Positions 8,345 through 17,652 of a stretch of DNA of 64,000 nt are shown here, piece after piece. The DNA is taken from contig NZ_CABFVS010000041.1 in assembly GCF_902150025.1 (NCBI RefSeq), positions 1-64,000 on the forward strand. Reading direction: 5' to 3'. The stretch is from Bartonella massiliensis. GTDB taxonomy: Bacteria; Pseudomonadota; Alphaproteobacteria; Rhizobiales; Rhizobiaceae. A program made the position numbers and the translations under genes. A model generated the notes under the pieces. That model did not search any database. It worked only from the letters and a program-made list of their open reading frames with translations, and was not told the DNA's origin. Each line of letters opens with the position of its first letter. The stretch's first letter is position 1.

Positions 8345-8598
8345 ATATTCCTCCCCTTATAATTGATAAAAATACGCGATAGTTTAAATAAAAAACCAGC
8401 ACATTCTAGCATATGGCATGGATTTATTTTTTTGTCAAATGTTATGTTGATTGAAAATATTTCTTTCTCTTTTGAAGAGATATACTGCATATAATGAAGA
8501 GTGCTCTGTATTCTTATTAAAAAGATAGATTGTTCTTTTCGAGGATTTTTGATTTGTAGGGAAGATGAGCACGCTGTATCCTCATCAGTCGTTTTCAA
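8341..8598 (-). CDS. Doubtful 85-codon ORF ahead of the peptide-like ORF
   Basis: This minus-strand frame starts at a TTG with no clear ribosome site and its TGA overlaps the ATG of the peptide-like ORF (ATGA). The translation (KTTDEDTACSSS..., later FSINITFDKK) matches nothing I recognise. The overlap is the only argument for it being real; it may simply be the untranslated leader. Confidence 0.15.
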   Translation of the reverse strand: MKTTDEDTACSSSLQIKNPRKEQSIFLIRIQSTLHYMQYISSKEKEIFSINITFDKKINPCHMLECAGFLFKLSRIFINYKGRNI

Positions 8599-8683
8599 AT
8601 TTAAACTTTTAAAGATTTTGTTTGGATATTGTAAGGCAGTGTATAGGTTGTCCTATTATATAAAAAGCTTTTCAAATCGGTGT

Positions 8684-8716
8684 AAAAAAAGCTGCACAGA
8701 TTTGTACAGCTTTTTT
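8684..8716. terminator. Bidirectional rho-independent terminator
   Basis: Stem GCTGCACA / TGTACAGC (7 of 8 pairs plus a wobble) with a 4-base loop, flanked by an A-run on the left and TTTTTT on the right, so it works in both directions. It lies 26 bases beyond the stop of the minus-strand gene at 8742-9830. Confidence 0.75.
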
Positions 8717-8741
8717 GCGTTTGTTTTTAGATCTGGAAGTT

Positions 8742-9830
8742 TCAAAGTTTGAAAGTATCTTTACGGCTTCTGTAACCATAATAACCACAAATACTGGAAA
8801 TAAAAGCGCCTATCAGACTGCCTAGAAAGCCCCACCAGCCCATCTTTGTGGCTGTGTTTGTGACTTTTGTGACGGTATTTTTGGCGTCCTTGATGGTCTC
8901 CTCAAGATTGTCAGAGAGGGTTTCAGCCCGTTCTTCAAGAACTTTTATTGCTTTTGCAGTTTTTTCCTCTGCACTTTGATAAAGTTGAACGGCACGGTTG
9001 GCGGCCGTTTGGGCATCCGCACGGCTCATCCCATCTTTTATGAGGGCATGGATGATATCGTCTTTATCAAACTTTGCTGTCAAATCTTCTACGCGATCAG
9101 AAAGGCGTTCTTCTAGATTTTTTAAGGTCGTGCGATAATGAGAAGGATCATTTTTGAAAGCGGTTATTGCAGAACCAATATCGTTGAGCGCTGTCTGATA
9201 AGATGTTTTTAAGCGTTTCGGATTAAGGGCAGGAATGTCACTTTTATTGAGAAGGGTGCGCAACTCGTTGCCAAGTTGGTCAAAATTGATGCCACTGTTG
9301 CTGTTTTTTGTTAAAAACTTTGCAAAATCCTCACTGTTTAATTTTGTAAGCAGGGGGGAAATATTGGTTTTGAAACCGTCTATGGTCTTTTCGATCATCG
9401 AGCTGTTTTCTAGGGCAGCTTTCGTCCCTATTTTTGCTGTACTTGAAACTACGTGAATGGCTTGGAGGGTCATTAGCAGTGTTATGAGAGCCCAAGTTAA
9501 GAAGCCATGAAGAGCTCCAGCGGTTTCAGCAAAACGCCCAGCCACCAAACCTCCCAAAGCAAGGCTTATCAGCATAACGATAAGAGAGCCAATGCCCATC
9601 GAAAAGAAAGAGTCTCCAAAAGGGGAGGACGAGGTGAAATCCATTTGGCTCAAACCTAAGGCTGCGACCAGAAAAGAGAGGCAGATTGAGGTGGCAAGAG
9701 CTGTCACCAGACCGGCAAAGATGGCGGACCATGAAATGGGGGGGTGAAAAAAAGGATATTCTGTCTCTAGGGATGTTTCGCCTAGAAAATTCGTATCGAA
9801 AGGTGTGTTTTCGGGAATGCGGGTTTCCAT
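8742..9830 (-). CDS. Membrane protein with long periplasmic/cytoplasmic helical domain
   Basis: A 362-residue protein with three hydrophobic segments near the N-terminus (about 33-60, 80-105, 110-130: SAIFAGLVTALATSICLSFL, MGIGSLIVMLISLALGGLVA, then LTWALITLLMTLQAI). A long helical, coiled-coil-like region follows (about 140-325, with LEERLSDRVEDLTAKFD and VLEERAETLSDNLEETIKDA), then a last transmembrane segment (WWGFLGSLIGAFISSICGYYG). Rhizobiales have hypothetical membrane proteins of this layout. Function unknown; an envelope scaffold or stress role would be a guess. It is a single gene with its own terminator at 8684-8716. Start ATG 9830 is preceded by AAGGAG. Confidence 0.7.
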   Translation of the reverse strand: METRIPENTPFDTNFLGETSLETEYPFFHPPISWSAIFAGLVTALATSICLSFLVAALGLSQMDFTSSSPFGDSFFSMGIGSLIVMLISLALGGLVAGRFAETAGALHGFLTWALITLLMTLQAIHVVSSTAKIGTKAALENSSMIEKTIDGFKTNISPLLTKLNSEDFAKFLTKNSNSGINFDQLGNELRTLLNKSDIPALNPKRLKTSYQTALNDIGSAITAFKNDPSHYRTTLKNLEERLSDRVEDLTAKFDKDDIIHALIKDGMSRADAQTAANRAVQLYQSAEEKTAKAIKVLEERAETLSDNLEETIKDAKNTVTKVTNTATKMGWWGFLGSLIGAFISSICGYYGYRSRKDTFKL

Positions 9831-9861
9831 GTTTTATCTCCTTGAATATGCTGGAGATACA

Positions 9862-10053
9862 ATGCCTTATTGTCCATTATGTTCCAAAAGTGATGGAGAG
9901 ATGCCAAAAATGAATAAGAAAAACGCTTCAACATTTTATGAGAGAAAAAATATTGAAGATAGATCATTTAAAATGATCCAACTTGTGCTTGGAAAAAGGC
10001 ATGTTGATTCTTATGCTGTATATTATCATCGTATCTCTCACGGGAGAGAATAA
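9862..10053 (+). CDS. Possible small CxxC protein
   Basis: A 63-codon ORF starts at ATG 9862 with GGAG six bases upstream. It begins MPYCPLCSK, a CPLC knuckle that could bind zinc or be a redox pair; the rest is basic (MNKKNASTFYERKN, GKRHVDSYAVYYH). It is divergent from the membrane protein gene at 8742-9830. No family recognised. The start signal makes it plausible, but chance is a fair alternative. Confidence 0.3.
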   Translation: MPYCPLCSKSDGEMPKMNKKNASTFYERKNIEDRSFKMIQLVLGKRHVDSYAVYYHRISHGRE

Positions 10054-10820
10054 TTTTGAAAAATTGAATTTTGTCGTTTATTGGTTTCTAGCTTATAAAG
10101 TGCGTGGAATATCTGCTTGCTTTGATTAAGAATATGACTGTTCTTATGTGAGGCGTGTTTTATAAAATGGAACTAGAAAGTCAGTCGTATTTCAGTGAAG
10201 AATAAATATCAACTCAGAATATTATAAGAGCTCATGGTTTAAGATCAATAAAAAGGCGTGTTGACTTTTTATTCTAGAATATCTTGGGGTGTTTGTTTTT
10301 TTGTAGAAGTGTCATTATACTCTGTGGTCTGGTAGAGCTAAACCCTTTACAATCATGGTTTGTGTTGATAGGGTCCTTTGGAGCTGTTGTTGCATTATAC
10401 GCTGTGTTTATCCCATAGTGATTGGGGGGTGGAGGCGTGAGAAATTGTTTTTCTGCTTTGCGTTTTATCGATTAACCTTGATGGATAGGGTATGAAAACT
10501 TTTATGGATATTGTATGGAGGGGGAGGATTGTTGCTACGAATAGAGATTCGTGCTTTTGCTTATGATAGCAATGAAAACAGCAGCGAAAGATTACAGCAA
10601 AGTGTGTATAAAGAAGCTTATTCATAGGTGGATTATTTGCATGTGAAACATGTAGAATAGATTTTTAATTATTAAAAAATAATAGAAATTTTATTTCATA
10701 AAGTAAAATAATAACACTTTTAATTGTAATTGTTTATCTATATAAGAAAAAATATCATTATATTTGTTATTATTAACCTAATAATATTTAATCTATAAAT
10801 TTAAAAGTGTGTCTTTATTT
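10054..10820. other. Noncoding stretch, no feature recognised
   Basis: About 770 AT-rich bases between the small CxxC ORF and the Bcr/CflA gene. A 76-codon minus-strand ORF at 10395-10625 looks like chance. The last 130 bases are strongly AT-rich and should hold the promoter of the downstream exporter. Confidence 0.4.
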
Positions 10821-12017
10821 ATGAATCGTAAATATACTTTACCATTTATTATACTTATTGTATGTTTATCGACTGGGGGATTGATCTCTACGGACATCTT
10901 TTTACCAGCACTGGGAGATATGCGTCAGTATTATCAAGTGACTCAATCTCAAATTCAAAATGCGGTGGCTGTTTTTTTGTTTGCATTGGCACTTGGACAG
11001 CTCATTTATGGACCGCTCAGTGATAATTTTGGACGTAAAAAAACACTTCTATTGGGCTTATTCTTATGGTTATTGACGACAATTGGTGTGATTTATACGA
11101 TTCATATTCATGCTTTTCTTGTATTACGTTTTTTGCAAGGTCTTGGAGCTTGTGCGGGGCTTGTCTTAAGTCGCGCGATTATCAATGATTTATTGGATAA
11201 AAAAGCAGCAGGAAAACTTTATTTGATTGTTTTTCCTTTTATTGGGATGTCGCCAGCACTTGCACCTTTCATTGGTGGACTGTTGATACAAGCTTTTCAT
11301 TGGCAGGCGACTTTTATCTTTTTAAGCTTTTTTATATTTTTGACCATTTTACTATGTTGTTTTGTGCTCACCGAAACTCTACCTCTTCAAAATCGACAGC
11401 CTTTTTCTCCGGTAGGATTTATGAAGGGATATTTAGACGTTCTCAGAAATAAACAATTTATTTTTTATGCACTTATTCCGTGTTTTTCTTACGCGGCCTA
11501 TTTTGCTTATATTGTGGAATCGCCTTTTTTGCTGACGACTTTGGGTTTATCGCCGATACACATTAGTTATAGCTATATTGGTGTCTCAGTGCCCTATATT
11601 TTGGGAAATTTTTTGGCGCGATGGTTTTTTGAACGCGAGTCTATGGAAAAGACTGTGGGGAGAGGGTACATTATTTTTACTATAGGGGGGGTGCTTTTTG
11701 CTTTGCAAATGTATCTAAGCCCATGGCCCCTTGTGACAAGTTTTATGGCTATTGCTGTTCTTACTTTTGGCAATGGTTTTTTATTGCCATTAGGGACAGC
11801 GTTGGCTATTTCATCGCATCCACAAGCTGCGGGAGCTGCTTCTGGTGTTATGGGCTCTTTGCAATTAGGAAGTGCAGCGCTTAGTGCGGCGGTTATCGGA
11901 AAAATCTCTGGTCATAGTCCACGGGCTATGGCAACGTTGTTGGCAGTGTGTTGCGTCATTGGTTTTATCATTTATATCCAAAAAGCGCGTGATTTTATGC
12001 CCTCAGAAACAAGCTGA
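10821..12017 (+). CDS. Bcr/CflA-family multidrug efflux MFS transporter
   Basis: A 12-helix MFS carrier of about 398 aa in the inner membrane. Typical Bcr/CflA features are the N-terminal STDIFLPALGDM after helix 1, GQLIYGPLSDNFGRKKTLL (motif A, about residues 67-85), LRFLQGLGACAGLVLSRAII (motif B/C region) and PLGTALAISSHPQAAGAASG in the second half. The family uses proton antiport to expel drugs such as bicyclomycin, chloramphenicol or sulfonamides; the real substrate here is unknown. The frame opens at a GTG (10809), but ATG 10821 (MNRKYT) is the more natural start. Neither has a clear Shine-Dalgarno. It stands alone in an AT-rich setting. Confidence 0.85.
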   Translation: MNRKYTLPFIILIVCLSTGGLISTDIFLPALGDMRQYYQVTQSQIQNAVAVFLFALALGQLIYGPLSDNFGRKKTLLLGLFLWLLTTIGVIYTIHIHAFLVLRFLQGLGACAGLVLSRAIINDLLDKKAAGKLYLIVFPFIGMSPALAPFIGGLLIQAFHWQATFIFLSFFIFLTILLCCFVLTETLPLQNRQPFSPVGFMKGYLDVLRNKQFIFYALIPCFSYAAYFAYIVESPFLLTTLGLSPIHISYSYIGVSVPYILGNFLARWFFERESMEKTVGRGYIIFTIGGVLFALQMYLSPWPLVTSFMAIAVLTFGNGFLLPLGTALAISSHPQAAGAASGVMGSLQLGSAALSAAVIGKISGHSPRAMATLLAVCCVIGFIIYIQKARDFMPSETS

Positions 12018-12282
12018 GTGAAAGCATAAAAAGAGCCTATTATGTGGAAATTTTTTTAATGTTTTCACAAATGGGCTGTTTGTTATTGAATGAATTTTTG
12101 CTATGAAGTTAGTTGATTGCGTGAATTTAAAATTTGTCATAAGTTTCGTATGAATTGGACAAATTGATTGGTATGGGGGATTTTATGGGGAAAAAGTTTC
12201 AGCATCTTGGTATGTTCATTATATTGCAGGGGAAGAGCTTTGACGCTCATGCGTGTTTTGAAACAAGGGAAGGCATTGATCC

Positions 12283-13014
12283 ATGAGCCTTTCTATTGTT
12301 ATTCTTTCTCCTGTGATGCCGATTTGGGATCGGGGTATTTTTTGTTCTCCATTGACAAAGCTATGCTTGAGAAAAGGATTTCATGTGACGCTGTTGGATA
12401 CACTTTCTCTTTTTCCTAAGAGGGATCATTTTTCCAATCATTCTGCTGTTGAGATTTTATCTTTTATGACAGAAAAACTGGAAAAGTATTTGCAAAAGCC
12501 CACGGTTCTTGTAGGATTTTCTATGGCAGGAATGTTGGTGCAAATATTGGCTGCAAGGCTGCCTAATGTTCAAGCAGTACTTGCTCTTAATGCACCAGGC
12601 TATCCAGATAAGCCTTTGCAACGGCGTTTTGGAGATATTCTGGCTTGCTTAGAAAAGAATGATTTGTCGCAAGCTTTAGCAATACTCAATGATTTTATGC
12701 ACCCTCGTGGCGTTATAAAAAAACGCGTTGCCTTGAAAATTCCACAAGATCAAAAAAACATGGCGATTGAACGGATGACAAGAGGATTTAAACTATTATT
12801 GGCCATGGACGCTCGAGATGAGATTGTTCAATATAAGGGCAAATTTTTAGCGTTGGTGGGGGAAAAGTCGCAACTGGCAACGGTTGATAATCAAACAAAA
12901 AGCCCCTGTGTTAATCATGAATATCGGATTATTTCTGGCGCCGCTACGCGTTTGTGGGAGGATAATCCTCTCATGACGAATGCCGTTATTAGCGAATGGA
13001 TGGAGGGATTATGA
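12283..13014 (+). CDS. Alpha/beta-hydrolase-like protein coupled to the IMDH-CinA fusion
   Basis: A 243-residue alpha/beta-hydrolase fold protein. The nucleophile elbow is GFSMAG with Ser at about 80, following VLV. Near the C-terminus, where the family usually has GAGHRLWEDNP-type sequence, this protein has SGAATRLWEDNP, so the histidine of the triad is replaced by Thr at that place; the nearest His is in CVNHEYRI about 11 residues earlier. It may be inactive as an esterase or use another His. Its stop overlaps the next start (ATGA at 13011-13014), so the two proteins are made together and probably act together. Substrate unknown. ATG 12283 is a usable start. Confidence 0.65.
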   Translation: MSLSIVILSPVMPIWDRGIFCSPLTKLCLRKGFHVTLLDTLSLFPKRDHFSNHSAVEILSFMTEKLEKYLQKPTVLVGFSMAGMLVQILAARLPNVQAVLALNAPGYPDKPLQRRFGDILACLEKNDLSQALAILNDFMHPRGVIKKRVALKIPQDQKNMAIERMTRGFKLLLAMDARDEIVQYKGKFLALVGEKSQLATVDNQTKSPCVNHEYRIISGAATRLWEDNPLMTNAVISEWMEGL

Positions 13015-15179
13015 AAAAGAAAGTTCTTGTGCTTCCCGGTGATGGTGTGGGACCAGAAATCTGTGAGGCGTCGTTGAAGATCTTAGAGTCATTCCAGTTG
13101 CCTATTGAATTTACTTATGGTGAGATCGGTTGGAAATGTTGGGAACAAGAAGGGGATTCTGTTCCACAAGCGACTTGGCAAAAAATAGCAGAAAGTGACG
13201 CACTTTTACTTGGTACTGTGACAGATCAAGGAAAAGAAACGGCTTTAGAAGAATTGGCACCGCATTTGAGAGAACAAAACCTTGCTTATGTTTCTCCACT
13301 CCTTCAGCTTTGCCAAAAGTTAGGTTTGTTTGCCGATATATACCCTATCAGATATATTATGGGGTCTCGACGGCCTTTTCAGTTTTGTGTTATTCACGAA
13401 ATGATGGAAGGTTCTTCTTCTGAGGTCGATTTTCGGGGGATTACGCCTGAAATAGCCACTTGGTTACAACATCCCAATTTAGAAAAATATGGTCTTGAAG
13501 AAGCAGCATGGACAGTTCATTTGCAAACACGTTTTAGTTTGGAGCGGTTATTTGAATATGCTTTTTCTTATGCACGCAGACAAGGGTTTGGGCGGGTTAC
13601 TTTTGCTGATAAACCCAATGATATGCGAAAAAGTGGACAATTTGCTCAGGAAATTTTTGAGAAAATCGCGCAAAACTATCCAGAAATTAAAGCTGATATT
13701 CATCATGTTGATGCGGTTGCTTTGCAGATTGCAACAAAGCCAGAACAGTTTGGGGTGATTGTTGCTGAAAACATGTTTGGCAATATTCTCTTTAATTTTG
13801 CCGCTGGTGTGATGGGCGGGTTGGGGTTTGCTTCTCGTGCAATTATGGGAAATCAGATGGCCTGTTTTAAACCTGCTCATGAAAGCACACCATGCATTGC
13901 GGGGCAGAATAAAGTAAACCTTTTTGCGATGTTTTATACGACGGCTTTACTGTTAGAGCATTTAGGCTTTTACGAGGAAGCAAAACAATTGTCTCAAAGT
14001 GTTGATCAAGTTATTCAGGCTGGAAAAACGGTTCCTTATGATTTAGGAGGCAGTGCTTCACCCCATAAAATGGCTGAAGCTGTTGGCAATTCTCTAAAAA
14101 ATTCCGTTTATCGTGCGGCAATTATCACCGTTGGTGATGAACTCCTTTCAGGACAATATTTGAATACGAATTTACAAGGTTTAAGCCAAAGCTTGGAAAA
14201 GAGAAATATTCAAGTCACACGTCATTTTGTTTGTGCAGATCAATTACAGCAAATCAGTGAGATGATCGTTTCTTGTCTTGGACAAGAAGATCTTATCGTG
14301 ATCAGTGGGGGATTGGGACCTACCTCTGATGATAAAACACGCGATAGTGTTGCCCAAGCTGTCAGACAACCTTTGGTGCATCATGAAGATGTTTGGCAAA
14401 CCATAAAAAGTCAATTAGAGCGGTTAGGAATTGCGCCAGATAGTAATAATGCGCGTCAAGCCTTATTTCCGAAAACAGCAACAGTGCTTGATAATCCTAC
14501 AGGCACAGCGCCAGGTTTCTCTCTTTCTTGTGATGAAAGTATGCTGGTTGTTTTGCCTGGTCCACCCTCACAGGCTCTTGCTCTTTTAGAGGATTATTTA
14601 CAGCAAAATAAGAAGAAATATTCTTCGCTATCACGGGCAAGCTATGCTTGGACTTTGATTGGAACTGATGAAAGTACCCTTGCGCATTGGGTTGATTGTC
14701 ACTTTGCCAATGCGCCCTTTGAACGCCATTTTTTATGGAAAAGCCCTTATATTTTGGTGCAACTGGTTGGTCAGTCTTCCACCCCCTTGGATCAACATTT
14801 AATCGAAGAATTTGAAAATCATTTTCGCCCCTATTTGGTTGGGGCAGAAGTGACCACGGCGTCTCAACAACTCGCAAAGTACGCAGAGGTGCATTGGTTG
14901 ATCCATGATCAACATCTTTTAAAATATTTTAAACCCATAAAACAAAGTACCCAAAATGTTCCGCAGATGGAGGTTGAAGTTCGCTTATCACCTTCCATCG
15001 ATATCTTAGAAAAGCAGCAGGAAAGTCTTGGACATGCAACCATAACGGTGCAGATGAAAGGCTATGGTGAGGATCATATTCTTTTTGCTTATACGCGACC
15101 GCTTTTAAGTGTCGTCTTACAAGAATATGCCGCTTGGTTAGTTTTAAAAAGAGTTTTGCCAACGCAAAAAAACAAATGA
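13011..15179 (+). CDS. Fusion of an isopropylmalate/isocitrate-dehydrogenase-like domain and a CinA-type domain
   Basis: A protein of about 722 aa. Residues 1-365 have the IMDH/ICDH fold (VLPGDGVGPEI at the start, FADKPN, HHVDAVALQI, VIVAENMFGNILFNFAAG). Residues 366-722 are like the N-terminal COG1058 domain of CinA (AAIITVGDELLSGQYLNTN, SGGLGPTSDDKTRDSVA, GTAPGF, LPGPPSQ), a molybdopterin-binding-like fold found in NMN deamidase/ADP-ribose pyrophosphatase proteins. The IMDH metal-site motif GDILSDEAA reads GNILFNFAAG, so two of three metal Asp are lost, and HGSAPDIAG reads HESTPCIAG; classical oxidative decarboxylation is unlikely. GGAGG six bases before ATG 13011 fixes the start, overlapping the hydrolase stop. 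I know no standard pathway for this pair. Confidence 0.75.
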   Translation: MKKKVLVLPGDGVGPEICEASLKILESFQLPIEFTYGEIGWKCWEQEGDSVPQATWQKIAESDALLLGTVTDQGKETALEELAPHLREQNLAYVSPLLQLCQKLGLFADIYPIRYIMGSRRPFQFCVIHEMMEGSSSEVDFRGITPEIATWLQHPNLEKYGLEEAAWTVHLQTRFSLERLFEYAFSYARRQGFGRVTFADKPNDMRKSGQFAQEIFEKIAQNYPEIKADIHHVDAVALQIATKPEQFGVIVAENMFGNILFNFAAGVMGGLGFASRAIMGNQMACFKPAHESTPCIAGQNKVNLFAMFYTTALLLEHLGFYEEAKQLSQSVDQVIQAGKTVPYDLGGSASPHKMAEAVGNSLKNSVYRAAIITVGDELLSGQYLNTNLQGLSQSLEKRNIQVTRHFVCADQLQQISEMIVSCLGQEDLIVISGGLGPTSDDKTRDSVAQAVRQPLVHHEDVWQTIKSQLERLGIAPDSNNARQALFPKTATVLDNPTGTAPGFSLSCDESMLVVLPGPPSQALALLEDYLQQNKKKYSSLSRASYAWTLIGTDESTLAHWVDCHFANAPFERHFLWKSPYILVQLVGQSSTPLDQHLIEEFENHFRPYLVGAEVTTASQQLAKYAEVHWLIHDQHLLKYFKPIKQSTQNVPQMEVEVRLSPSIDILEKQQESLGHATITVQMKGYGEDHILFAYTRPLLSVVLQEYAAWLVLKRVLPTQKNK

Positions 15180-16782
15180 TATTCTATAAAGAGGTAAAAA
15201 AATATTACTCCAATTATGGCATTTTCTGAAACATTAATCGGAACATTAAAGAGAAGGCTGTTTTGAGCTCTTATTGCATGCGACAAAATGCTCTTAACTA
15301 ACCTTATAGAAGGATATCTTTTTTTGCTCATCAATTTTGTAAGTTAAGGCGTCAATCATACGAGATGCATGTTTCGTTTTTTCCTATCATTCGACAGACC
15401 ATTTTGAGCAAGAAAATCGCGAGAATGTAGAAAACAAGAAAACATTGTGAAACAGAAGGTGTGCTCGTTCAAGAACCTTTAGTACTTTGGGTCAAAAATA
15501 TGTAAAACTTGTTTTTGCATCATGTTGCTCTTTTATATTCTCGCGCTAAAATATATTTTCGCGCTAAACATTGTTCATAGATTATCATTCATCTGAGCTT
15601 TATGAACTCTAGGGATATGTGCGGCTTCTGTAGGGAGGAGTAAATTAAAGCCTGTTATGGAGGTGGGGAAATGTGTTGTATAAAAAGCTGAAATATTTCT
15701 CTAGTCCATTGGCTGGTACATTATTTTCCTTATTTTATAATGTTGGATATTTTATAAAGCATGGGCTTTTTTGTGGCCTGTAAATCAGTATTCAATCTTT
15801 AATGGTCCAGCATGTTTTTTTAATATTAATATATTTCAGCTTGTTAGGGTATATTCAGTTTTGTATGCTAGACATGTTTGTATACTAGATATGGGGCAGG
15901 GGGAGATGGCGCGCTCTATTTGTGGAATCTCCAAAATGAGCATACGTCTCATTTTGCAAGAAGATAAAAGTGCAAAGGTGAAAAGCAGTTCCCATTTTTA
16001 TTATCATTCTGTCATTTTGCTTTAAAGCTTTCAAAAAGATTCCACAGCTGTCTCTTTAAAAAAATGAAGGTGTCTATTGCCTTATGCTTTTGTTATGCAT
16101 GTCTTTTAATGGATTAATGCTTTGTTTGGAATGATTGTTGATTGTTTTATAACTGAAATACAAATCTTTTCTATCGTAAGCTTTTCTTATTTTAAACTTT
16201 GATACATTAATCAAGATCCATGTTTCTTGTACATTACAAGGGGGGCTGTGTCGATAAAACGCGTAAAGAACAAGGACAAAAGTGTTTTATGAATCCTCTC
16301 AAGGGGCAGAGAGCGTGCTGTTTCGTTAGCAGTCAATAAGCTGTTGTAAAGGCTTCATAAAACTTTATTCCTGATGTTTGTGTGTGGTGCGTGCACGAGA
16401 TGGTTGTAGGGCTTGAGGCGGTAATATTTTTTTCATTTCATAACAGGAACAGCTATTTTTACTTTAAGATATGACAATTTAAGGCATCATCATTTTACAC
16501 TTTCATTTTTTTCGATTGATCGTCTGTAGAATTTTTTTAGAAAAATATGTGAGAGGGTGTGTTTGTGGATGCTATCAAAAATATTTTGTGCGTGTGTGTA
16601 CGAGGCGAAATAAAAATGTGTTTTTATTGTTTTAGAAGAGCGTTGGTGTTTTGGATAAACAAATTTTTGGCATAATTCTCAGTATCTAAATGGAAGGTTT
16701 ATTGCAATTTTTTTCAACAGTGCGTCTTCTATTTGTTGTGATGTGCGATAGTTTTTATACAAGTGAAAAAGAAAGAGCCTTT
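15180..16782. other. Long noncoding stretch with a dispersed-repeat copy (family B)
   Basis: No convincing gene in 1.6 kb. The segment 15765-16130 resembles 37790-38100, 44805-45110 and 22590-22720: shared landmarks are a GTAAATCA..ATTCAA start, a GGGG(C/A)A(G/A)GGGG(A/G)GA block, AATCTC(T/C)(A/G)AAA, AGGTGAAAA.CAGTTCCCAT and a CTTTCAAAA block. A direct repeat CGCGCTAAA occurs twice near 15540-15570. The rest is unremarkable AT-rich sequence. Confidence 0.5.
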
Positions 16783-17652
16783 ATGTATCAGATTGATTAC
16801 AACAGTTATCGTTCTGTCAAGAGTTTTAATCGTCGTGTTCGTTTTCTTGTCATGCATTATACTGCCATTAATTTTAAAGCCTCGGTCATGGCACTGACAG
16901 GAGAAAAGGTTAGTGCACACTATCTTGTTCCGGATCCTTCAGAGCAGACATATCGTGAGGCAGGATTTAAGGATATGCGTATCTTTAATCTGGTTGATGA
17001 AAACGAGCGTGCATGGCATGCGGGTGTGAGTTCATGGGCTGGGCATAGCCATCTTAATGATTCATCTATCGGGATTGAAATTGTTAATTTAGCGACCGGT
17101 CGTTCTCAGCCTTCAGAAGAGGGGGGGATTGGGAAGGATACACACACCGTAAAGCCCGTTAATGATGAAAATGGATTGCCGGCTCATGTTGATTTCATGG
17201 CTTGCCATAATGAGGCGTTTAACTTTCCTCCTTATAATCCCATACAAATTGATGCCGTTAAGGAACTTGCATTGAATATTCTTCAACGCTATCCTGATAT
17301 TATGCCAACGGATGTTGTGGGGCATAGTGATATTGCCATTGGCAGAAAAAGTGATCCAGGTGCTGCTTTCCCATGGAAAGAACTTTATTGGGCAGGGATA
17401 GGGGCATGGTATGAGGATGAACAAAAAAGTCACTATCAAGAACAATTTTCTAAGAGTTTTCCGTCCAAAGAGGAGGTGTTGGCAAAGCTGAAATGTTATG
17501 GCTATGATATTTCAGTTGCCTGTACTGAAATGGGATACAAAAATTTAATTCGAGCTTTTCAACTTCATTTTCGTCAAGAAAATTATGATGGGATTCTCGA
17601 TGTTGAAACAGCGGCAATTCTTTATGCGTTGGTTGATAAATATTTTTCGTGA
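16783..17652 (+). CDS. AmiD-like N-acetylmuramoyl-L-alanine amidase with C-terminal peptidoglycan-binding domain
   Basis: A zinc amidase of the Amidase_2 (AmpD/AmiD) family that cuts the bond between MurNAc and the stem peptide. Visible ligands are His in VRFLVMHYTA (strand 1), His in DVVGHSDIA and Asp in KSDPGAAFPW. SAHYLV and NDSSIGIEIVN are further family motifs. The last 70 residues (EEVLAKLKCYGYD...IRAFQLHFRQENYDGILD) form a PG_binding_1 domain. The frame opens at 16690; ATG 16783 (MYQIDYNSY) is preferred because it removes a non-homologous 31-residue extension. That extension contains only a weak hydrophobic patch, so the site of action (cytoplasm or periplasm) is unclear. Role in wall turnover is inferred. 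Monocistronic. Confidence 0.85.
   Translation: MYQIDYNSYRSVKSFNRRVRFLVMHYTAINFKASVMALTGEKVSAHYLVPDPSEQTYREAGFKDMRIFNLVDENERAWHAGVSSWAGHSHLNDSSIGIEIVNLATGRSQPSEEGGIGKDTHTVKPVNDENGLPAHVDFMACHNEAFNFPPYNPIQIDAVKELALNILQRYPDIMPTDVVGHSDIAIGRKSDPGAAFPWKELYWAGIGAWYEDEQKSHYQEQFSKSFPSKEEVLAKLKCYGYDISVACTEMGYKNLIRAFQLHFRQENYDGILDVETAAILYALVDKYFS

Noticed and set aside
12168-12419. ORF overlapping the start of the alpha/beta-hydrolase
   Set aside because: Out of frame with a clear hydrolase gene and without any motif; shadow ORF.
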